The notes: generated by a model from the sequence alone, not told the origin. A DNA stretch of 64,000 bases from Chromobacterium violaceum ATCC 12472 (GCF_000007705.1 NC_005085.1:1745752-1809751); one strand, 5' to 3'. Numbered from the stretch's first letter, positions 29,156 to 41,274 are shown. Numbers and translations: made by a program.

Positions 29156-29953
29156 TCAGCGCTTCACATACTTGGCCAGCAGCTTGGCCAGCTGTCCGGA
29201 GCGGCGCATCGCTTCCAGTTCGCTGTCGATCAGCTGCCTCAAGGCTTCGCCGCGCGGATTTTTGCGGCTGAAGATCATGTGGAAGGGGTTGGCGTTGGCG
29301 CCGGGCAGCGGCGCGCGGCCGATGGACGGATCCCCGATGATGTCCAGCGTGCCTATGCTGGCCAGGCCCGCCATGACTTCGTAGTCTTCAGCGAACACGT
29401 CCAGCCGGCCGGCTTTCATCATTTTGACCAACTCCGGATAGCTGGCGGCCCGCACCATCCTGTCCTTGTCAACCGTGCCTAGATTCGAATAGGCATAGCC
29501 TTTGATGCCGCCCAGCCGGTATCGGTTGAGATCCGCCTGGCTGTCCAGCTTCAATCCCTGAGGGAAGCGATCCTTGGCGTAGAAGACGTAATAGTGGGTT
29601 TGGTAGTAGGGCATGGAAAACAGGAAGCGCCGCTCCCGGTCGGGATTCTTGCTGGCGCTGAGCGCCATCACGTAGTTCTCTCCCGCCTCTATTGACGCCA
29701 GGCAGCGTTTCCAGGGAGGCAACGCAATGGTGAATGGAATGCCGTGCTTGCCGAGGATGGCGCCTATCACTTCGACCGAGAAGCCGGTGATCTCGGCTGT
29801 CGGCTCGCCGTTGGTCCGGCGGTAATAGGTGTAAGGCGGCCATTCGTCGCCGTCGTCGCAGATTCGCACCGGCGAGCGGTCCGGTTCTTCCGCGGAGGCG
29901 GGGCCATGGGGCAGGAGCAGGCAGAGCAATAGGGCGGAGAGGGCGCGGCGCAT
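29156..29953 (-). CDS. periplasmic amino-acid-type solute-binding protein (SBP_bac_3 family)
   Basis: A 265-residue exported protein with a clear signal peptide (MRRALSALLLCLLLPHGPASA). The mature part follows the bacterial extracellular solute-binding family 3 pattern: WPPYTYY, GFSVEVIGAILGKHG, ALPPWKRCLASIEAGENYVMALS, FSMPYYQTHYYVFYAKD, and the hinge-like KMMKAGRLDVFAEDYEVM. No permease or ATPase gene is near. Stand-alone proteins of this kind are common in Chromobacterium-like and Pseudomonas genomes, and the WKRC-type members are not always transport proteins. Ligand unknown. Confidence 0.85.
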   Translation of the reverse strand: MRRALSALLLCLLLPHGPASAEEPDRSPVRICDDGDEWPPYTYYRRTNGEPTAEITGFSVEVIGAILGKHGIPFTIALPPWKRCLASIEAGENYVMALSASKNPDRERRFLFSMPYYQTHYYVFYAKDRFPQGLKLDSQADLNRYRLGGIKGYAYSNLGTVDKDRMVRAASYPELVKMMKAGRLDVFAEDYEVMAGLASIGTLDIIGDPSIGRAPLPGANANPFHMIFSRKNPRGEALRQLIDSELEAMRRSGQLAKLLAKYVKR

Positions 29954-30119
29954 GATGGTTTCCGGAGGTGTGCATGTTCCATTTTATGCGGCGCTCGCCG
30001 GCTATGCTTCCGATGTCCAGCGGCGGTTTGATGGTTTTTTTGCACTTGCAGCATGGCTGAGGCATAGTGAAAAGGAGGCGCGGCAAAGACCGCATTCCAA
30101 TCCTGCGGGGGGATCGTCG

Positions 30120-30527
30120 ATGAGCGTAGGACTGACCGGAGGCTGTCTGTGCGGCGCGGTGCGCTACCGTCTGCGAGGCACGCCGTTCCACATCACCCAT
30201 TGCCACTGCCGCAGCTGCAGGCGCGCCAGCGGCGCCGCCTTTGTCACCTGGTTCACCGTCCGCGTGCACGAACTGGAGTGGCGCGGCGAGAAACCGGTGC
30301 AGTACCACTCGTCTGCGGCGGTGTCGCGCGGCTTCTGTCCGCATTGCGGCTCCACGCTCACATACTTCCACGAGTCCGATCCGGAGGAGATCGACGTGAC
30401 CGCCGCCTCGCTGGACATGCCGGAGGCGCTGGCGCCGGAGCATCACTCCTGGTGGGAGCAGCGGCTGGAGTGGGGCACCGCCAGCGCGCAGGGCGCGCTG
30501 CCGGTGCATCAGCGCGAGGGCGGCTAG
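30120..30527 (+). CDS. GFA (CENP-V/glutathione-dependent formaldehyde-activating) family protein
   Basis: A 135-residue zinc-binding protein. The zinc cysteines are all visible: [22 protein letters not shown] and FCPHCGSTL. The family includes a proposed S-hydroxymethyl-glutathione synthase, but most small bacterial members have no proven reaction, so I do not assign one. The ATG at 30120 follows GGGGGGA with good spacing, whereas the frame open from 29952 lies mostly over the divergent gene's promoter region. Its stop codon shares the CTAG palindrome with the stop of rraA on the other strand. Confidence 0.88.
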
Positions 30528-31003
30528 CCCAGCGGGCGTCCGCTGACGATCACGCCGTCCTCGTCGGCGTAAAGCCATTGTCCCGGCAGGATGTCGCAAC
30601 CGGCGACGCGCAGCGGCAGATCCCGCTGGCCGCTGTCCCGCTTCACCGACTTGCGCGGATGCGCGGCCAGCGCCTTGACGCCGAGCGGCAGCTTGCCCAG
30701 CGCCGCGCTGTCGCGCACGCAGCCGTCTATCACCAGTCCGGCCCAGCCGTTTTTCACCGCCAGCTCGCCCAACTGGTCCCCCAGCAGCGCGCAGCGGCGC
30801 GAACCGCCCCCATCCACCACCAGCACCCGGCCGTTCCCGGGCTCGCCCAGCATTTGGCGCACCAGGCTGTTGTCCTCGAACAGCTTCAGCGTGGCGATGG
30901 GGCCGTGGAAGCGGGCATGGCCGCCGAATGATTGAAACACCGGGTCCAGCACTTGGATTTCGGCATCGAACGCGTCGCACAGATCGGTGGTCGCCAAGCT
31001 CAT
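30524..31003 (-). CDS. rraA: ribonuclease E activity regulator RraA / 4-hydroxy-4-methyl-2-oxoglutarate aldolase family
   Basis: A 159-residue protein of the RraA family: trimeric, in E. coli binding RNase E and damping RNA decay, while related proteins are class II aldolases and oxaloacetate decarboxylases. The metal/substrate motif [24 protein letters not shown] (G-X20-R-D) is complete, which favours retained aldolase-type chemistry, and [16 protein letters not shown] precedes it. ATSDL-like start ([12 protein letters not shown]) is normal. It lies 130 bp past isocitrate lyase on the same strand but a terminator separates them. GGAGAG precedes the ATG. Confidence 0.93.
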
Positions 31004-31022
31004 GTCGTTCTCTCCGGATAGG

Positions 31023-31054
31023 AAAATGCCGCCCGGCCGTAAGACGGGGCGGCA
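31023..31054 (-). terminator. terminator after aceA
   Basis: Read on the minus strand, TGCCGCCC pairs with GGGCGGCA and is followed by TTTT. It lies between the aceA stop and the rraA start. Confidence 0.8.
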
Positions 31055-31132
31055 CCGCCCGCGGGGTACGCGGGCTGATGAGTGGCCGCTTGTGGCGGCA
31101 ACGCGGCTGGCATGGCTGCCAGCCGCCCACTT

Positions 31133-32431
31133 TTAGTGGAACTGCTCTTCCTCGGTGGAGCCGGTCAGCGCGGTGACGCTGGAGGTTCCGCCCTGGATTA
31201 CGGTGGTGACGTCGTCGAAGTAGCCGGTGCCCACTTCCTGCTGGTGGGACACGAAGCTGTAGCCGCGGTCGCGGGCGGCGAACTCGGGCTCCTGCACCTT
31301 CTCGACGTATGCGGACATGCCGCGCGCCACGTAGTCCTGCGCCAGGTCGTACATGTTGAACCACATGCTGTGGATGCCGGCCAGGGTGATGAACTGGTAC
31401 TTGTAGCCCATCGCGCCCAGCTCGCGCTGGAACTTGGCGATGGTGGCGTCGTCCAGGTTCTTCTTCCAGTTGAACGACGGCGAGCAGTTGTAGGCCAGCA
31501 GCTTGCCCGGGTGCTTGGCGTGGACGGCCTCGGCGAACTTGCGGGCGAACTCCAGGTCCGGCGTGCCGGTTTCGCACCACACCAGGTCGGCATAGTCGGC
31601 GTAGGCCACCGCGCGGCTGATCGCCTGCTCCAGGCCCTTCTTGGTCTTGTAGAAGCCTTCGGCGGTGCGTTCGCCGGTCAGGAAGGGCTCGTCGTTCGGG
31701 TCCACGTCGCTGGTCAAGAGGTCGGCCGCTTCGGCGTCGGTGCGGGCGATCACCAGGGTCGGCACGCCGTAGACGTCGGCCGCCAGGCGGGCGGCGATCA
31801 GCTTCTGGATCGCTTCCTGGGTCGGCACCAGCACCTTGCCGCCCATGTGGCCGCATTTCTTCACCGAGGCCAGCTGGTCTTCGAAGTGCACGCCCGCGGC
31901 GCCGGCGCGGATCATCGCCTTCATCAGCTCATACGCGTTCAGCACGCCGCCGAAGCCGGCTTCGGCATCGGCGACGATGGGGGCGAAGTAGTCGACATAG
32001 CCCTTGTCGCCCTTGTCCAGGCCCTTCGCGTGCTGGATCTCGTCGGCGCGGGTGAAGGCGTTGTTGATGCGTTCCACCACCTTGGGCACCGAATCCACCG
32101 GGTACAGCGACTGGTCCGGGTACATCGCCGAGTATTCGTTGTTGTCGGCGGCCACCTGCCAGCCGGACAGGTAGATCGCCTTGACGCCGGCCTTCACCTG
32201 TTGCATCGCCTGGCCGCCGGTCAGCGCGCCCAGACAGTTGATGTACGGTTCGTTGTTGACCAGCTGCCACAGTTTTTCCGCGCCATGGCGGGCCAGGCTG
32301 TGCTCCACCTGCAGCGAGCCGCGCAGGCGTTCGACGTCGGCGGCGCTGTAGCCACGCTTGATTCCCTTCCAGCGCGGGTTTTCGTCCCAGTCCTTCTGGA
32401 TGGCTGCAATGCGTTGTTCGCGAGTCGTCAT
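31133..32431 (-). CDS. aceA: isocitrate lyase
   Basis: A 432-residue enzyme that splits isocitrate to glyoxylate and succinate, the entry to the glyoxylate shunt used on acetate and fatty acids. The active-site signature KKCGHMGGK holds the catalytic cysteine C193, and [33 protein letters not shown] and YNCSPSFNW are at family positions. The ATG at 32431 follows GAGAAGGG; in-frame codons further upstream are not family-like. Length fits the shorter, E. coli-type isocitrate lyases. Malate synthase is not in the window. Expression is probably set by the promoter at 32613-32654 and a leader of about 180 bases. Confidence 0.96.
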   Translation of the reverse strand: MTTREQRIAAIQKDWDENPRWKGIKRGYSAADVERLRGSLQVEHSLARHGAEKLWQLVNNEPYINCLGALTGGQAMQQVKAGVKAIYLSGWQVAADNNEYSAMYPDQSLYPVDSVPKVVERINNAFTRADEIQHAKGLDKGDKGYVDYFAPIVADAEAGFGGVLNAYELMKAMIRAGAAGVHFEDQLASVKKCGHMGGKVLVPTQEAIQKLIAARLAADVYGVPTLVIARTDAEAADLLTSDVDPNDEPFLTGERTAEGFYKTKKGLEQAISRAVAYADYADLVWCETGTPDLEFARKFAEAVHAKHPGKLLAYNCSPSFNWKKNLDDATIAKFQRELGAMGYKYQFITLAGIHSMWFNMYDLAQDYVARGMSAYVEKVQEPEFAARDRGYSFVSHQQEVGTGYFDDVTTVIQGGTSSVTALTGSTEEEQFH

Positions 32432-32462
32432 GTTGAAACCCTTCTCGAAACGTTTCTGTGCT

Positions 32463-32515
32463 CGCCGGCGAACCGGCGTCCTCGATGGCTGTACGGCGTA
32501 TCCGGTGTGCCGGAT
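32463..32515 (-). promoter_or_regulatory. two hairpins in the aceA leader
   Basis: CGCCGG/CCGGCG (32463-32478, CGAA loop) and ATCCGG/CCGGAT (32500-32515, TGTG loop) lie between the predicted aceA promoter and its start codon. The second is followed on the plus strand by TTTTTT (32515-32520), so it reads as an intrinsic terminator for rightward transcripts, away from aceA. Confidence 0.5.
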
Positions 32516-32612
32516 TTTTTGTCGAAACCGGGTTGGATCGACCCGAATTTCCTTGACCGCGCAGGGTTGCGCTTTTGCGCCGCCGCAGCGGTTTGCTCCT
32601 TGGTGTGCGGCC

Positions 32613-32654
32613 ATTATAAGCACAAAAAAATCACCTTGTGTGCAGTGCTGCACA
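32613..32654 (-). promoter_or_regulatory. aceA promoter with palindromic operator over the -35 region
   Basis: On the minus strand a perfect TATAAT -10 box lies at 32618-32613. No good -35 hexamer stands 16-18 bases upstream; instead that place is overlapped by a 16-bp palindrome with 7-bp arms (TGTGCAG/CTGCACA, 32639-32654). This fits a promoter switched by a dimeric regulator. Confidence 0.65.
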
Positions 32655-32800
32655 GAAAAAATCCAGTGTTTTCATAAGCTAACAATGTGCTGCTTCAAAC
32701 GAATATTTGAACGCGACAAATGCATTGTTTGCGAAAAAATGGCCGTAGAAATACGCACATTGACTATTTTTGCCTTGAGATGGAGATATGCGCGTCAGGG

Positions 32801-32828
32801 CTTGAAATCGGGACGAAAGTCCCTACCT
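32801..32828 (+). promoter_or_regulatory. sigma-32-type heat-shock promoter of grpE
   Basis: CTTGAAA at 32801-32807, a perfect heat-shock -35 core, is followed after 13 bases by CCCTACCT (32821-32828), a six-of-eight match to the CCCCATNT -10 box. It lies 45 bp before the grpE start. The rest of the 442-bp gap between aceA and grpE is AT-rich from about 32600 to 32780 and contains TTCAAA-6-TTTGAA at 32694-32711, with no gene seen. Confidence 0.7.
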
Positions 32829-32873
32829 TGCATCTGGACATCAATTTAGCCGGTGCAATTCCGAGGAAACGTC

Positions 32874-33419
32874 ATGCAAGAGAACCAAAACCAAGCGGCC
32901 GAAGCCGTGGAAAACGAAATGACCGAGACCGCCAGCGCGGCGCATACCGAGCTGGAGCAGACCCCCGAGCAGCGCATCGCCGGGCTGGAAGCCGAAATCG
33001 CCGAACTGAACGACACCCTGCTGCGCGCCCGCGCCGAGCTGGAAAACCAGCGCCGCCGCGCGCAGGACGAGGTGGCCGCCGCGCACAAATACGCGATCGG
33101 CAAGTTCGCGGCCGAGCTGGTGACGGTCAAGGATTATCTGGAAATGGCCCTGCTGGACCAGAGCGGCCAGATCGACGCGTTGAAGATGGGCGTGGACATG
33201 ACGCTGAAACAGCTGGTGTCCGCCTTCGACAAGGCGCAGATCAAGGACATCGCGCCCAAGCTGGGCGACAAGCTGGATCCCCACCAGCACCAGGCGATGA
33301 GCGCGGAAGAGTCCGACGCCGAGCCGAACACCGTGGTGCGCGTGATGCAGAAGGGCTATTTGCTGGCCGACCGCGTGCTGCGCCCGGCCATGGTGGTGGT
33401 GGCCAAGGCCAAGGCATAA
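32874..33419 (+). CDS. grpE: nucleotide exchange factor GrpE
   Basis: A 181-residue cytoplasmic partner of DnaK that speeds ADP release. It has an acidic N-terminal tail, a long coiled-coil helix (about 35-85: LEAEIAELNDTLLRARAELENQRRRAQDE), then a four-helix segment and the beta-wing domain with the family signature VVRVMQKGYLLADRVLRPAMVVVAK. The ATG at 32874 follows GAGGA. It is first in the order grpE, dnaK, desaturase, dnaJ, with a sigma-32-like promoter upstream. Confidence 0.95.
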   Translation: MQENQNQAAEAVENEMTETASAAHTELEQTPEQRIAGLEAEIAELNDTLLRARAELENQRRRAQDEVAAAHKYAIGKFAAELVTVKDYLEMALLDQSGQIDALKMGVDMTLKQLVSAFDKAQIKDIAPKLGDKLDPHQHQAMSAEESDAEPNTVVRVMQKGYLLADRVLRPAMVVVAKAKA

Positions 33420-33438
33420 AAAAGGCGCATGCCGGCCT

Positions 33439-33464
33439 CTTGAAAAGTTCGGCATAGCCAATAT
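33439..33464 (+). promoter_or_regulatory. possible second sigma-32 promoter, before dnaK
   Basis: CTTGAAA (33439-33445) is followed after 11 bases by GCCAATAT (33457-33464), six of eight to CCCCATNT. It lies in the 114-bp gap between grpE and dnaK. The -10 match is weaker than at the grpE promoter. Confidence 0.5.
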
Positions 33465-33533
33465 TTATTGAGACAACAGGCTCTGACTATCAGATAAGTC
33501 AAAGCCGGAACGAATAGAGAAAAGGAATACATC

Positions 33534-35462
<1,929 letters not shown>

Positions 35463-35488
35463 TAGCCGTCTTGTCATGAAGGCGCCAG

Positions 35489-35538
35489 ATGACCGGGCCA
35501 AGCCCTCCGGGAAGCCCCGGGGCTTGCTCCGGTCATCG
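35489..35538. terminator. nested hairpin after dnaK, possible attenuator
   Basis: GATGACCGG (35489-35497) pairs with CCGGTCATC (35530-35538), enclosing AAGCCC/GGGCTT. No T run follows, so it may stabilise the dnaK 3' end or partly stop transcription rather than act as a full terminator. Confidence 0.55.
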
Positions 35539-35581
35539 GCGTTTGCGTGACCGCCTTCAGGTTTGGTCTTTTGGAGAGTGC

Positions 35582-36691
35582 ATGTCGTCCCGTATCACCT
35601 TTTCGGCCCGAGGGCCGTTTTTCGAAACGCTGAAGTCCCGGGTTGACGCCTACTTTCAGCAAACCGGCCAGCGCCACACCGGCAACCGCCTGTTGCATTT
35701 CAAGACCGCGTTCGCTTACGCGCTGGCCGGCTTCAGCTACGCGGCGCTGGTGTGGGGCGCGGAGCATTGGTGGTCGGCGCTGCTGGCCGGCTTCGGCCTG
35801 GCGCAGGGCCTGGTGCTGATCGCCTTCAACGTGATGCACGACGGCGCCCACGGCAGCTATTCGCGCAAACGCTGGGTGAATTGGCTGATGGGCTCCAGCA
35901 TGGAGGTGCTGGGCGGCAGCCAGAGCTTGTGGCAGCAGAAGCACAATGTGCTGCACCACACTTACACCAATGTGGACGGCAAGGACGACGACATCGCGCT
36001 GGGCAGCCTGATGCGCTTGTCGCCGGCCACGCCGTGGCGGCCCTGGCACAGGCTGCAGCATTGGTACGCGGTGTTCCTGTATAGCCTGTTGACGCTGTTC
36101 TGGTTGTTGTTCAGCGACTGGCACAAGATGATACGCGGCAAGATCGGCGATACGCCGCTGCCGAAGCGGGCATGGTGGGAATGGCCTTATTTTGTGGCCA
36201 CCAAGTTGCTGTACGTCGGCTACACCCTGGTCTTGCCGGCCTTGTACCACCCGTTTTCGCATGTGTTGCTGGCTTTCATCGGCGTGCACCTGCTGTTCGG
36301 CCTGACGCTGTCGGTGGTGTTCCAGTTGGCGCACACGGTGGAAGGCGCGGCTTTCCCGCTGCCGGGAGACGACGGCAAGATGGCCGACGAGTGGGCGGTG
36401 CATCAGCTGAAGACCACGGCCAATTTCGCCTGCGGCAACCGCCTGGTGACGTTTTACATGGGCGGCCTGAATTTCCAGGTCGAGCATCATTTGTTCCGCA
36501 AGACCAGCCATGTCCACTACCCGGCGCTGAGCCGGATCGTGGCCGATGCCTGCCGGGAGCACGGCATGCCCTACCAGTCGTTTCAGTCGGTATGGGCGGC
36601 GATGAAGGCGCATTTCCGCTTTTTGAAACAGATGGGGCGACAACCGGCCGCGCTGAGCGCGGGCCCTGTTGCTGCGGCAACCAGAATTTGA
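35582..36691 (+). CDS. membrane fatty-acid desaturase (acyl-CoA / acyl-lipid type)
   Basis: A 369-residue integral membrane di-iron desaturase that should introduce a double bond into a membrane lipid acyl chain. The histidine boxes are present: HDGAH (about 85-90), HNVLHH (about 121-126) and QVEHH near the C-terminus. Four hydrophobic helices in two pairs (about 45-80 and 205-250) flank them as usual. QVEHH in place of HxxHH is the form seen in delta-6/linoleoyl-CoA-type desaturases, although there is no fused cytochrome b5 domain. The ATG at 35582 follows TTGGAGAG. It lies 119 bp after dnaK and only 13 bp before dnaJ, so it is probably co-transcribed with dnaJ. Which bond it forms is not predictable. 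Confidence 0.92.
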   Translation: MSSRITFSARGPFFETLKSRVDAYFQQTGQRHTGNRLLHFKTAFAYALAGFSYAALVWGAEHWWSALLAGFGLAQGLVLIAFNVMHDGAHGSYSRKRWVNWLMGSSMEVLGGSQSLWQQKHNVLHHTYTNVDGKDDDIALGSLMRLSPATPWRPWHRLQHWYAVFLYSLLTLFWLLFSDWHKMIRGKIGDTPLPKRAWWEWPYFVATKLLYVGYTLVLPALYHPFSHVLLAFIGVHLLFGLTLSVVFQLAHTVEGAAFPLPGDDGKMADEWAVHQLKTTANFACGNRLVTFYMGGLNFQVEHHLFRKTSHVHYPALSRIVADACREHGMPYQSFQSVWAAMKAHFRFLKQMGRQPAALSAGPVAAATRI

Positions 36692-36704
36692 GAGTGACAG
36701 CAAG

Positions 36705-37832
36705 ATGTCAAAAAGAGACTACTACGATGTGCTCGGCGTCAATCGCGACGCTTCCGACGACGACATCAAGAAGGCTTACCGCAAGCTGGCGATGAAGTAC
36801 CATCCGGACCGCAATCCGGACAGCAAGGAGGCCGAGGACAAGTTCAAGGAGGTGAAGGAAGCCTACGAGATCCTGTCCGATAGCCAGAAGCGCGGCGCCT
36901 ACGACCAGTTCGGCCACGCGGGCGTGGATCCGCAGGCCGGCATGGGCGGCGGCGGCCAGGGCTTCGGCGGCTTCGGCGATTTCGCCGACATCTTCAGCGA
37001 CATCTTCGGCGGCGGCCGGGGCGGCAGCGGCGGCGGGCGTTCCAACGTCTACCGCGGCGCCGACCTGCGCTACAACATGGAAATCACGCTGGAAGAGGCG
37101 GCGCGCGGTTGCGAGAAGCAGATCCGCATCCCATCGCACGAATCCTGCTCCACCTGCAATGGAACCGGCGCCAAGCCGGGCACCCAGCCCAAGACCTGCG
37201 CCACTTGCGGCGGCCACGGCCAGGTGCGGATGAGCCAGGGCTTTTTCTCGATCCAGCAGACCTGCCCGACCTGCCACGGCACGGGCAAGCAGATCACCGA
37301 TCCGTGCGGCAGCTGCCACGGCGCCGGCCAGAAGAAGACCACCAAGACGCTGAACGTGAAGATTCCGGCCGGCGTCGACGAGGGCGACCGCATCCGCCTG
37401 GGCGGCGAGGGCGAGCCGGGCCAGAACGGCGGGCCGGCCGGCGATCTGTACGTGGTCACCCATATCAAGCAGCACGCGGTGTTCCAGCGCGACGGCATGG
37501 ACCTGCACTGCGAGATGCCGATCTCCTTCTCCACCGCGGCGCTGGGCGGAGAAGTGGAAATCCCGACCCTGGACGGCATGGCCAAGGTGAAGATTTCGCC
37601 GGAAACCCAGAGCGGACGGGTCTACCGCCTGCGCGGCAAGGGCGTGAAGGCGGTGCGCGGCGCCGAGTACGGCGATCTGCACTGCCACGTGGTGGTGGAA
37701 ACCCCGGTCAAGCTGACCGAGCGCCAGAAAGAGCTGCTGCGCGAGTTCGAGGCGATCAGCCAGGGCGATGTGGCCACCCACAATCCGCGTTCCAAGTCCT
37801 TCATGGACAAGCTGCGCGATTTCTTCGAATAA
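36705..37832 (+). CDS. dnaJ: co-chaperone DnaJ (Hsp40)
   Basis: A 375-residue type I Hsp40 that delivers substrates to DnaK and stimulates its ATPase. Domains in order: J domain with the HPD motif (KYHPDRN, about 32-38), Gly/Phe-rich linker ([13 protein letters not shown]), zinc-finger domain with four repeats ([32 protein letters not shown]), then the C-terminal substrate and dimer domains. The ATG at 36705 gives the standard [12 protein letters not shown] start; its ribosome site is weak, consistent with coupling to the desaturase gene 13 bp upstream. A strong terminator follows. Confidence 0.97.
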   Translation: MSKRDYYDVLGVNRDASDDDIKKAYRKLAMKYHPDRNPDSKEAEDKFKEVKEAYEILSDSQKRGAYDQFGHAGVDPQAGMGGGGQGFGGFGDFADIFSDIFGGGRGGSGGGRSNVYRGADLRYNMEITLEEAARGCEKQIRIPSHESCSTCNGTGAKPGTQPKTCATCGGHGQVRMSQGFFSIQQTCPTCHGTGKQITDPCGSCHGAGQKKTTKTLNVKIPAGVDEGDRIRLGGEGEPGQNGGPAGDLYVVTHIKQHAVFQRDGMDLHCEMPISFSTAALGGEVEIPTLDGMAKVKISPETQSGRVYRLRGKGVKAVRGAEYGDLHCHVVVETPVKLTERQKELLREFEAISQGDVATHNPRSKSFMDKLRDFFE

Positions 37833-37852
37833 GCTGTTGAGTCGGAACTGCG

Positions 37853-37882
37853 AAACGCCAGCCTCAGGGCTGGCGTTTTTGT
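37853..37882 (+). terminator. intrinsic terminator after dnaJ
   Basis: AAACGCCAGCC (37853-37863) pairs with GGCTGGCGTTT (37868-37878), followed by TTGTTT; about 20 bp past the dnaJ stop. Confidence 0.9.
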
Positions 37883-37900
37883 TTGGCTGCCGTTCAAAGC

Positions 37901-37928
37901 AAAACAGCCGCCCTGTGGGGCGGCTGTT
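37901..37928 (-). terminator. intrinsic terminator of the porin gene
   Basis: On the minus strand AACAGCCGCCC pairs with GGGCGGCTGTT and ends in TTTT. It is separate from the dnaJ terminator 18 bp away, so each convergent gene has its own. Confidence 0.9.
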
Positions 37929-37953
37929 CGCACATTCCAGAAACCGAGGAGAC

Positions 37954-39096
37954 TTAGAAGTTGTGCTTCATCATCGCCCAAGCCAGCGAGGACGTATCTT
38001 TGGCGTGCTGGTTGATGGTTTGAGCGTCCTTGTTTTCCTTCAGTTCGCCGTAGCCGACTTGCACCATGGTGCGCTTGCTCAGGGTGTAGTCCAGAGCTGC
38101 CGCCCACTGGCTGGCGCCCAGGCTGTAGCGGACGCCGTCGATCTTGGCGTCGCCGCGCTTCGAGTAGACGATGGACGGCTTGAAGTTACCGATGGTATAG
38201 GCGGCGTTGATGGCCCAGCCGGTGTTTTCCACCTTGTTGGTGCCGCTGCCTATGGTCGGGCTCAATTGCTTGATGCCGGGAATGACATAAACCGGCTGTT
38301 TGTTGTCGTCAACCTTGAGTGTGCCGTCGGCATTCTTGGCTTGCGCGGAAGCGTTGCCATAGGTGGTCAGCCACTGGTAGGTAGCGGCCAGGTACAGGTT
38401 GTTGGCGCTGTAACCGCCTTCCAGGCGGTTGGTGGAGCTGTTGCTGCCGCCCTTGGTGTTCAGCACGCCGGCGTAGGCCCAGGCGCCGAAGAAGCCGGAG
38501 TTCTGATAGGCCAAACGTGCGCCGTATTGTTCGCCCTGTTTCATCTGGCCTACGGCGGCGTTCTCGCCCGCGCCGTATTGCAGCGTGAGATTGAAGCCAT
38601 TCCAGGTGGGGGAATCGTAGCGGACGCTGTTTTTGTAGCGGCTGTCGCCGTAGGAGAACAGGTCGGTTGCCTCGTACAGCGGGAAGTTGGTGCCCATGCC
38701 GTCGCGGCGCGGACCGTACAGGTTGTCGGTGGCTTCGCTGTCGCCCAGCACGTCGGTCAGGTAACCCACGCGCAGCTTGCCGTAACTGCTGTCGATGCCA
38801 ACATAGCTTTCACGGTTGGCGAAGGTGCCGGACGCGGTGCCGCCGCCGGAGACGCCATCCATGGCGAAGCCGGTTTCCACTTGCCAGATGGTTTTCAGGC
38901 CGTTGCCCAGATCTTCGTTGCCGCGGAAGCCGATACGGCTGCCGAAATCGTCGACGCCGAAAGTGGAGCTGTAGTTGTTGGTGCTGTTCTTGGTGACGGA
39001 GACGCCGGCGCGCAGCGAGCCGTAGAGGTTGACGTCGGCTTGAGCGAATGCCGGGATGGCCGCTGCGACTGCGGCGGCGAGTACGATTTTCTTCAT
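37954..39096 (-). CDS. Gram-negative general porin
   Basis: A 380-residue outer-membrane beta-barrel of the Neisseria/Burkholderia porin family. It has a signal peptide (MKKIVLAAAVAAAIPAFA, mature start near QADVNLYG), the first-strand signature VNLYGSLRAGV, FGSRIGFRGNEDLGNGLKTIWQVE, alternating hydrophobic strands with variable loops between, and the terminal aromatic residue (KHNF) used for barrel assembly. Loop 3 should be around GVSGGGTASGTFANRESYVG. The gene has its own terminator and a very AT-rich upstream region. Channel selectivity unknown. Confidence 0.95.
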   Translation of the reverse strand: MKKIVLAAAVAAAIPAFAQADVNLYGSLRAGVSVTKNSTNNYSSTFGVDDFGSRIGFRGNEDLGNGLKTIWQVETGFAMDGVSGGGTASGTFANRESYVGIDSSYGKLRVGYLTDVLGDSEATDNLYGPRRDGMGTNFPLYEATDLFSYGDSRYKNSVRYDSPTWNGFNLTLQYGAGENAAVGQMKQGEQYGARLAYQNSGFFGAWAYAGVLNTKGGSNSSTNRLEGGYSANNLYLAATYQWLTTYGNASAQAKNADGTLKVDDNKQPVYVIPGIKQLSPTIGSGTNKVENTGWAINAAYTIGNFKPSIVYSKRGDAKIDGVRYSLGASQWAAALDYTLSKRTMVQVGYGELKENKDAQTINQHAKDTSSLAWAMMKHNF

Positions 39097-40895
<1,799 letters not shown>

Positions 40896-40918
40896 CCGAT
40901 AATAGGTAGTGACGGACC

Positions 40919-40957
40919 GCACCCCTTGGCGCGAGCGTGGCAAGGGGTGTTCGCTTT
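40919..40957 (+). terminator. intrinsic terminator after hemB
   Basis: CACCCCTTG (40920-40928) pairs with CAAGGGGTG (40941-40949), then TTCGCTTTT. Confidence 0.75.
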
Positions 40958-40970
40958 TCGAGGATGAACC

Positions 40971-41186
40971 ATGGACGTGCTGCATTCCACCTGGTTCTGG
41001 CTGGCGGTGATCGCCGCGCCGGCCATCACCGCCGTCGGCGTGCTGGCCAGGCTGGCCAGGCGCGAGCCGCCGGTGGAACTGCCGCCCGGCGTCAAGCCGC
41101 TGGGTTGGGACGGCGATGAGGAAGACGCGCCGTCCGGCGAGGCGGAAATATTGCCGCACGGTGACAGAGCGCCGCCAAAACGCTGA
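40971..41186 (+). CDS. small single-pass membrane protein, unknown function
   Basis: A 71-residue protein with one N-terminal hydrophobic helix (about residues 7-26, WFWLAVIAAPAITAVGVLA), then a short basic patch (RLARRE) that suggests the C-terminus is cytoplasmic, then a proline-rich and acidic tail (GDEEDAPSGEAEILPH). I do not recognise a family. Support for it being real: GAGGA six bases before the ATG, GC-rich codon use like its neighbours, and a terminator just upstream that sets it apart from hemB. Its stop codon lies inside a 12-bp palindrome (41184-41195). Confidence 0.65.
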   Translation: MDVLHSTWFWLAVIAAPAITAVGVLARLARREPPVELPPGVKPLGWDGDEEDAPSGEAEILPHGDRAPPKR

Positions 41187-41195
41187 CAACTGTCA
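41184..41195. promoter_or_regulatory. 12-bp palindrome TGACAACTGTCA upstream of kbl
   Basis: Arms TGACA/TGTCA around AC, beginning at the stop codon of the small upstream gene, 125 bp before kbl. It has the form of a dimeric operator; the regulator is unknown. Confidence 0.4.
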
Positions 41196-41274
41196 CTGCT
41201 AGCCGCCATGCGGCTGGGCTAGAATGGCGGCAGTTTCCGGCGCGCAGCCGCCAAGCGCGGCGCGCGGTGCCTGC

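Noticed and set aside
32720-33457. Plus-strand frame overlapping grpE
   Set aside because: It overlaps grpE in another frame and begins in the promoter region; grpE has its signature and ribosome site.
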